Below, one piece after another: positions 29,187 through 32,445 of a stretch of DNA of 32,445 nt. The position numbers and the translations under genes are program-made. Every line of letters starts with the position of its first letter. Positions within the stretch are counted from its first letter, which is position 1. The stretch is from assembly GCA_005883675.1 (NCBI GenBank), contig VBCM01000086.1:1-32445 (forward strand), in the 5' to 3' direction. Under the pieces are notes generated by a model that saw only the letters and a list, made by a program, of their open reading frames with translations, was not told the origin of the DNA and searched no databases. The DNA comes from Betaproteobacteria bacterium. Lineage in GTDB: Bacteria; Pseudomonadota; Gammaproteobacteria; Burkholderiales; SG8-39.

Positions 29187-31364
29187 GTGAGGCTGCGCTC
29201 GCACCTCATCGTGCTGGTCGCCGCGGCCGTGCTACCGCTGCTGCTCTTTGCCGCGGTCATCGTGCGCCAGGACCTCGCGGAGCGCCGCGAGATCATGGAC
29301 CGTGGCATGCAGGACACGGTGCGCGCGCTGTCGCTCGCCGTGGACGGCGAGGTGAAGACATCGCTCGCCGTGCTGCAGACGCTCGCGGGCTCGCCCTTCC
29401 TCGATCGTGGCGACCTCGCGCGTTTCCACGAGATCTGCGTGCGCACCATGCGCAATCGTCCTCAAGCCTTTGTCGTGCTGTTCGACACGGCGGGCAAGGC
29501 GCTCGTCAATTCCAGCCGGCCCTACGGCGCGATGCTGCCCAATCCGCTGACCGGCACGCGGCCGGCCGGCGCCGACGAGCGCTACCCGGAGGTGCCGCTC
29601 GGCGGCGGCGACCCGGTGAAAAACGTGCTCGAGAGCGGCGCGCCGGTGATCTCCGATCTTTTCATCTCGCTCGTGACGCGCGGGCCGCGCATTGGCCTCG
29701 ACCTCCCCGTGGTGCGTGCGGGCGAGCTGCGCTACGTGCTCGAGATGTCGATCGACGCCGGCGAGTTCACGCGCGTGCTCGAGGCGCAGCGTCCGCCGGC
29801 CGACTCGGTGCTCGCGCTCGTCGATCGGCGGGGCATCGCCATCGCGCGCACGCTCGATGCGCCCGGGCGCGTCGGCAAGCCGCTCGCGCCGGAGTTCGCG
29901 CGGCAGATCGGCGCGACGGACCGCGGCTCGGGCGTGGGCCGCACTACGGAGGGGATGGCGGTCTATCACGTGCATGCGCGCTCGCCGCTCACCGGCTGGA
30001 CGACATCACTCGCCGTCGCCAGCTCCGTGGCGCTCGCGCCGCTCAGCAACACGCTTGCGCTCCTTGCCGGCGGAGCCGCGATCGCGGTCGTGCTTGGACT
30101 CGCGGCAGCGCTCCTCATCGGCCGGCGCATCTCTGCGCCGATCTCCGCGCTCGCCGCGGCCGCGGGCAAGCTCGCGCGCGGTGAGCAGGCTGAGCTCAAG
30201 GAGCATGCAGTGCGCGAGATCGATGAGCTGCACGGCGCGCTGGTCGCGGCCGGCGCGTCGGCGCGGCAGGTGGACGAGGTACAGGCCGCGAGCCGCGCCA
30301 AGGACGAATTCCTGGCGATGCTCAGCCACGAGCTGCGCAATCCGCTCGCGGCCCTCACCGCGGCCGCGCACGTGCTGAAAATCGCCGATCCGGCGAGCGA
30401 CGAGGCGATGAAGGCGGCCGCCGTGGTCGAGCGCCAGACGCGGCACATGTCGCGGCTCATCAGCGATCTCCTCGACATCAGCCGCATCGCACACGGCAAG
30501 TTCGCGCTCGACCGCGAGCGCTTCGACCTCGCCGAGGCGGTGACGCGCCTCGTGAATGTCTGGCGCCTGTGGGGGCGCTTCGAGCGGCATAACGTGGCGC
30601 TGCACACCGCGCCGGTGTGGATCGACGCCGATCGCGCGCGCCTCGACCAGATCACCGCCAATCTCCTCGACAACGCGCTCAAGTTCACGCCGGCCGGGAA
30701 AACCGTGCACGTCACGGTCGAGGGGGGACCGGGCGTCGCCTTGCTGCGCGTCGCGGACGAGGGCGTGGGGCTGGCGCCGGAAGCGCGGCAGCGCATCTTC
30801 GAGCTTTTCGTGCAGGAGGGACCCGCGGTCGAAGGCGGTCTGGGCATCGGGCTCGCGCTGGTGAAGCGCCTTGCGGAAATCCATGGCGGCTCGGCTGCGG
30901 TGGAAAGTGCAGGGCCTGGCAAAGGATCCATGTTCACGGTGGAGTTGCCGAGCGTGCCGGGCCCGGCGGCGGCGGAATCGGCCGTCGCGGCGCACCGCGG
31001 CGCCGCGCGCACGGTGCTCATCGTCGAGGACAACGACGACGCGCGACACATGCTCGAGGCGGCGCTCGCGCTCGACGGCCACCAGGTGCACGCGGCGTCC
31101 GACGGCGAAAGCGGCCTCGTGCTCGCCGAGCGCTCGCCACCCGACGTCGCGCTGATCGACATCCGGCTGCCGGGCATCGACGGCTATGAAGTGGCGCGGC
31201 GGCTGCGCGCGGCGCACGAGCGCCGGCGCATCGCGCTCGTCGCGCTCACCGGCTTCGGCCAGACCGAAGACCGCCGGCGCGCGTTCGATGCCGGCTTCGA
31301 TGCGCATCTCGTGAAGCCGGTGAATGCAGATCGCCTGAAGCGCGTCATCGCCGAGCTGCCATGA
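29187..31364 (+). CDS. Hybrid sensor histidine kinase with receiver domain
   Basis: The GTG at 29187 has GGGAGG four bases upstream, and the frame upstream is not coding-like. The 725-residue protein has a membrane span at about 6-27, a periplasmic sensor region (about 30-280, Cache-like, with NSSRPYG), a second span at about 287-313, a HAMP-like linker (GRRISAPISALAAAAGKLARGE), a HisKA domain with FLAMLSHELRNP (phospho-acceptor His381), a HATPase domain with NLLDNALKFTP, DEGVGLAP and GGLGIGLALVKRLAEIHGG, and a C-terminal receiver with IVEDNDD, Asp658 (LIDIRLPGIDGYE) and Lys710. It would phosphorylate its own receiver and perhaps the response regulator encoded next, which overlaps by four bases. 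Confidence 0.95.
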   Translation: MRLRSHLIVLVAAAVLPLLLFAAVIVRQDLAERREIMDRGMQDTVRALSLAVDGEVKTSLAVLQTLAGSPFLDRGDLARFHEICVRTMRNRPQAFVVLFDTAGKALVNSSRPYGAMLPNPLTGTRPAGADERYPEVPLGGGDPVKNVLESGAPVISDLFISLVTRGPRIGLDLPVVRAGELRYVLEMSIDAGEFTRVLEAQRPPADSVLALVDRRGIAIARTLDAPGRVGKPLAPEFARQIGATDRGSGVGRTTEGMAVYHVHARSPLTGWTTSLAVASSVALAPLSNTLALLAGGAAIAVVLGLAAALLIGRRISAPISALAAAAGKLARGEQAELKEHAVREIDELHGALVAAGASARQVDEVQAASRAKDEFLAMLSHELRNPLAALTAAAHVLKIADPASDEAMKAAAVVERQTRHMSRLISDLLDISRIAHGKFALDRERFDLAEAVTRLVNVWRLWGRFERHNVALHTAPVWIDADRARLDQITANLLDNALKFTPAGKTVHVTVEGGPGVALLRVADEGVGLAPEARQRIFELFVQEGPAVEGGLGIGLALVKRLAEIHGGSAAVESAGPGKGSMFTVELPSVPGPAAAESAVAAHRGAARTVLIVEDNDDARHMLEAALALDGHQVHAASDGESGLVLAERSPPDVALIDIRLPGIDGYEVARRLRAAHERRRIALVALTGFGQTEDRRRAFDAGFDAHLVKPVNADRLKRVIAELP

Positions 31365-31729
31365 TCATTCTTGTCGACGACGACGCCGACCAGCGCCTCG
31401 CGCTCAAGATGGCGCTCGAGCTCGCCGGCTACCCGGTGCGCGAGGCGGCGCACGGCGCCGAGGCACTCGCCCTCCAGCGCGAGCGCACGGCTTCAGTCCT
31501 CATCACCGACATCTTCATGCCCGAAGCCGACGGCTTCGAAACGATTGCCGCCTTCCGGCGCGAATTCCCGCAGACGCGCATCATTGCCGTCTCGGGCGGC
31601 GGGCAGCGGGCGAAGCGCGACTATCTCGAAGCAGCGACGCTCATGGGCGTCGAGGCGGCCCTGCACAAGCCGTTCGAGATCGAGCGGCTGCTCGACACGC
31701 TGCGCATGCTGCGCGACGGCGCCCGTTGA
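31361..31729 (+). CDS. Single-domain response regulator (CheY-like)
   Basis: The ATG overlaps the kinase stop (ATGA). The 122-residue protein is a receiver domain alone: acidic pocket VDDDADQ (Asp6-8), phospho-acceptor Asp50 in LITDIFMPEADGFE, IIAVSGGG (Ser/Thr switch at Ser78) and Lys103 in HKPFEIERLL. No output domain follows. It is probably the phosphorylation partner of the hybrid kinase, acting through protein-protein contact with an unknown target. Confidence 0.93.
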   Translation: MIILVDDDADQRLALKMALELAGYPVREAAHGAEALALQRERTASVLITDIFMPEADGFETIAAFRREFPQTRIIAVSGGGQRAKRDYLEAATLMGVEAALHKPFEIERLLDTLRMLRDGAR

Positions 31730-31733
31730 TAGC

Positions 31734-32054
31734 ATGGCCGTGATGCTGCGCGAACTGCTCGAGCTCAACGGCAAGGCCGCTGGCGACGGGGAATACGAGG
31801 CCGCGTACCACCTGCTCATGGCCGCCCTGCACGTCGTGGACCACGCGAAAGACCTCGGCGCGCTCGAGCGCATCGCCCAGCTCGCCAGGGATCAGGGCGC
31901 AGCGATTGAGCGCATGCAGCCGCCGCACCCTCTGTCTCGCAGCCAGGCGCAGCTGCGCGGCCAGACGACGGTGTTCGATTCGCTCGCGGCGCACATCGAC
32001 GCGGTGCGACTGCGCCTGCAGAGCGACGAGCAGCGCGCGAAGCTGCACCGCTGA
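31734..32054 (+). CDS. Uncharacterised 106-residue protein downstream of the response regulator
   Basis: The ATG at 31734 lies four bases after the response-regulator stop, so the gene is probably in the same operon. The product (AVMLRELLELNGKAAGDGEY, then a helical region HLLMAALHVVDHAKDLGALERIAQL, ending with LQSDEQRAKLHR) is mostly helical. I recognise no domain. Its place after a kinase and a receiver suggests a role in the same signalling chain, perhaps as phosphotransfer or output partner, but no His-phosphotransfer signature was seen. Confidence 0.72.
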   Translation: MAVMLRELLELNGKAAGDGEYEAAYHLLMAALHVVDHAKDLGALERIAQLARDQGAAIERMQPPHPLSRSQAQLRGQTTVFDSLAAHIDAVRLRLQSDEQRAKLHR

Positions 32055-32058
32055 CGCT

Positions 32059-32445
32059 CTAGCGCCTGATGCGCGCCATCGCTTCGAGCACCGCGCAGAC
32101 CGCCGCGGTGTCCTCTTTGGCATAGCCCTGCGCCATCGCCGCGTTGTAGATGGCGGCGGAGGCATTGAAGAGCGGTGTGGGCACGCCGAGCTGCGCCGCG
32201 AATTCGCCGATGATCTTCATGTCCTTCTGCCACAGCTCGTTTTTCATCGTCGCCGCGCCGTATTGGCCGGCGACCATCATCGGACCGCGCACCTGGAACA
32301 TGCGCGAGGTGCCCGCGCTCTCGGCCTGCACCTTGTAGATCGTCTCGGGCGCGAGCCCCGCTTTCATGCCGAGGACGAATGCCTCGGCCGCGGAGACGTT
32401 GTGGATCGCCACCAGAAGATTGGCGACGAATTTCATCTTGCTGCC
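32059..32445 (-). CDS. 3-hydroxyisobutyrate dehydrogenase-family reductase, 5' truncated
   Basis: The minus-strand frame is open to the end of the window, so only the C-terminal 128 residues are seen. GSKMKFVANLLVAIHNVSA contains the catalytic-lysine segment (K in MKFVANL), and AEAFVLGMKAGL, GAATMKNELWQKDMKIIGEFAAQLGVPTPL and LFNASAAIYNAAMAQGYAKEDTAAV match the all-helical C-terminal domain of the beta-hydroxyacid dehydrogenase family. It resembles the reductase at 8718-9584 in kind. It converges on the signalling operon with four bases between stop codons. Confidence 0.88.
   Translation of the reverse strand, partial: GSKMKFVANLLVAIHNVSAAEAFVLGMKAGLAPETIYKVQAESAGTSRMFQVRGPMMVAGQYGAATMKNELWQKDMKIIGEFAAQLGVPTPLFNASAAIYNAAMAQGYAKEDTAAVCAVLEAMARIRR

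Noticed and set aside
30006-31307. A 433-codon open frame on the minus strand, opposite the histidine kinase
   Set aside because: It lies opposite clear kinase and receiver motifs, and its own translation has no domain or ribosome-binding site.
1-32445. tRNA, rRNA, riboswitch or complete insertion sequence
   Set aside because: No cloverleaf-like block, rRNA segment, known riboswitch core or transposase was recognised on either strand by reading; a covariance-model scan was not possible here.

Overview
The window is very GC-rich, densely coding DNA from a heterotrophic proteobacterium. A soil or sediment betaproteobacterium (Burkholderiales-like) fits best. The evidence is three orphan Bug/TctC-type tripartite-tricarboxylate (TTT) solute-binding proteins, two branched-chain-amino-acid-type (Liv) ABC transporters, many small catabolic enzymes, and short GGGGwCAG-ended palindromic repeats. 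No rRNA, tRNA, CRISPR array, integrase or full insertion sequence was recognised. No gene-free stretch exceeds about 210 bases; the longest is 6487-6695.

Layout. (1) 2-5688, plus strand: a co-oriented cluster of a truncated Bug protein, a YcaC-like cysteine hydrolase, a Gfo/Idh/MocA oxidoreductase, a luciferase-like monooxygenase, a cupin, a broken kelch-repeat protein and two more cupins. (2) 5728-6486, minus strand: a lower-GC two-gene insert, a DUF5678-like protein and a retropepsin-like protease, in one frame and separated by one stop codon. (3) 6645-9584: a direct-repeat element, a Bug protein divergent from an amidohydrolase, a near-perfect hairpin element, and a 3-hydroxyisobutyrate-dehydrogenase-like reductase. 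(4) 9585-18291, plus strand: a tight operon of alpha/beta hydrolase, four-helix membrane protein, CocE-type hydrolase fused to a zeta-like glutathione S-transferase (GST), isochorismatase-like hydrolase fused to an ABC solute-binding protein, then LivH-M-G-F. (5) 18309-20937, minus strand: two tiny membrane proteins, a fumarylacetoacetate-hydrolase-family (FAH) enzyme, a Bug protein and a small HTH-like protein. (6) 21000-26923, plus strand: a second amidohydrolase, solute-binding protein, terminator plus hairpin element, LivH-M-G-F and a 66-residue membrane protein. (7) 26963-28612: a 63-residue protein with a nucleotidyltransferase, then a TehA/SLAC1-type permease. (8) 28512-32445: a cupin (minus) divergent from a hybrid histidine kinase, a single-domain response regulator and a 106-residue protein (plus), and the C-terminal part of a second HIBADH-like reductase (minus).

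How it may work together (inference): Bug proteins and Liv systems would capture small organic acids or amides. Amidohydrolases of the decarboxylase/hydrolase (ACMSD-like) type, cysteine hydrolases, flavin monooxygenase, cupins, a GST-type isomerase and an FAH-type hydrolase would then break down aromatic or cyclic acids. GST isomerase plus FAH recalls the lower gentisate/homogentisate routes, but no ring-cleaving dioxygenase is securely identified.

Most unusual: two in-frame gene fusions and one broken kelch gene, all looking like internal deletions; a family of stop-codon-abutting repeats; the same-frame DUF5678/protease pair; repeated use of a TTG start inside the Tyr-Leu-Gly codons that end the preceding Liv ATPase; and several uncharacterised tiny proteins.
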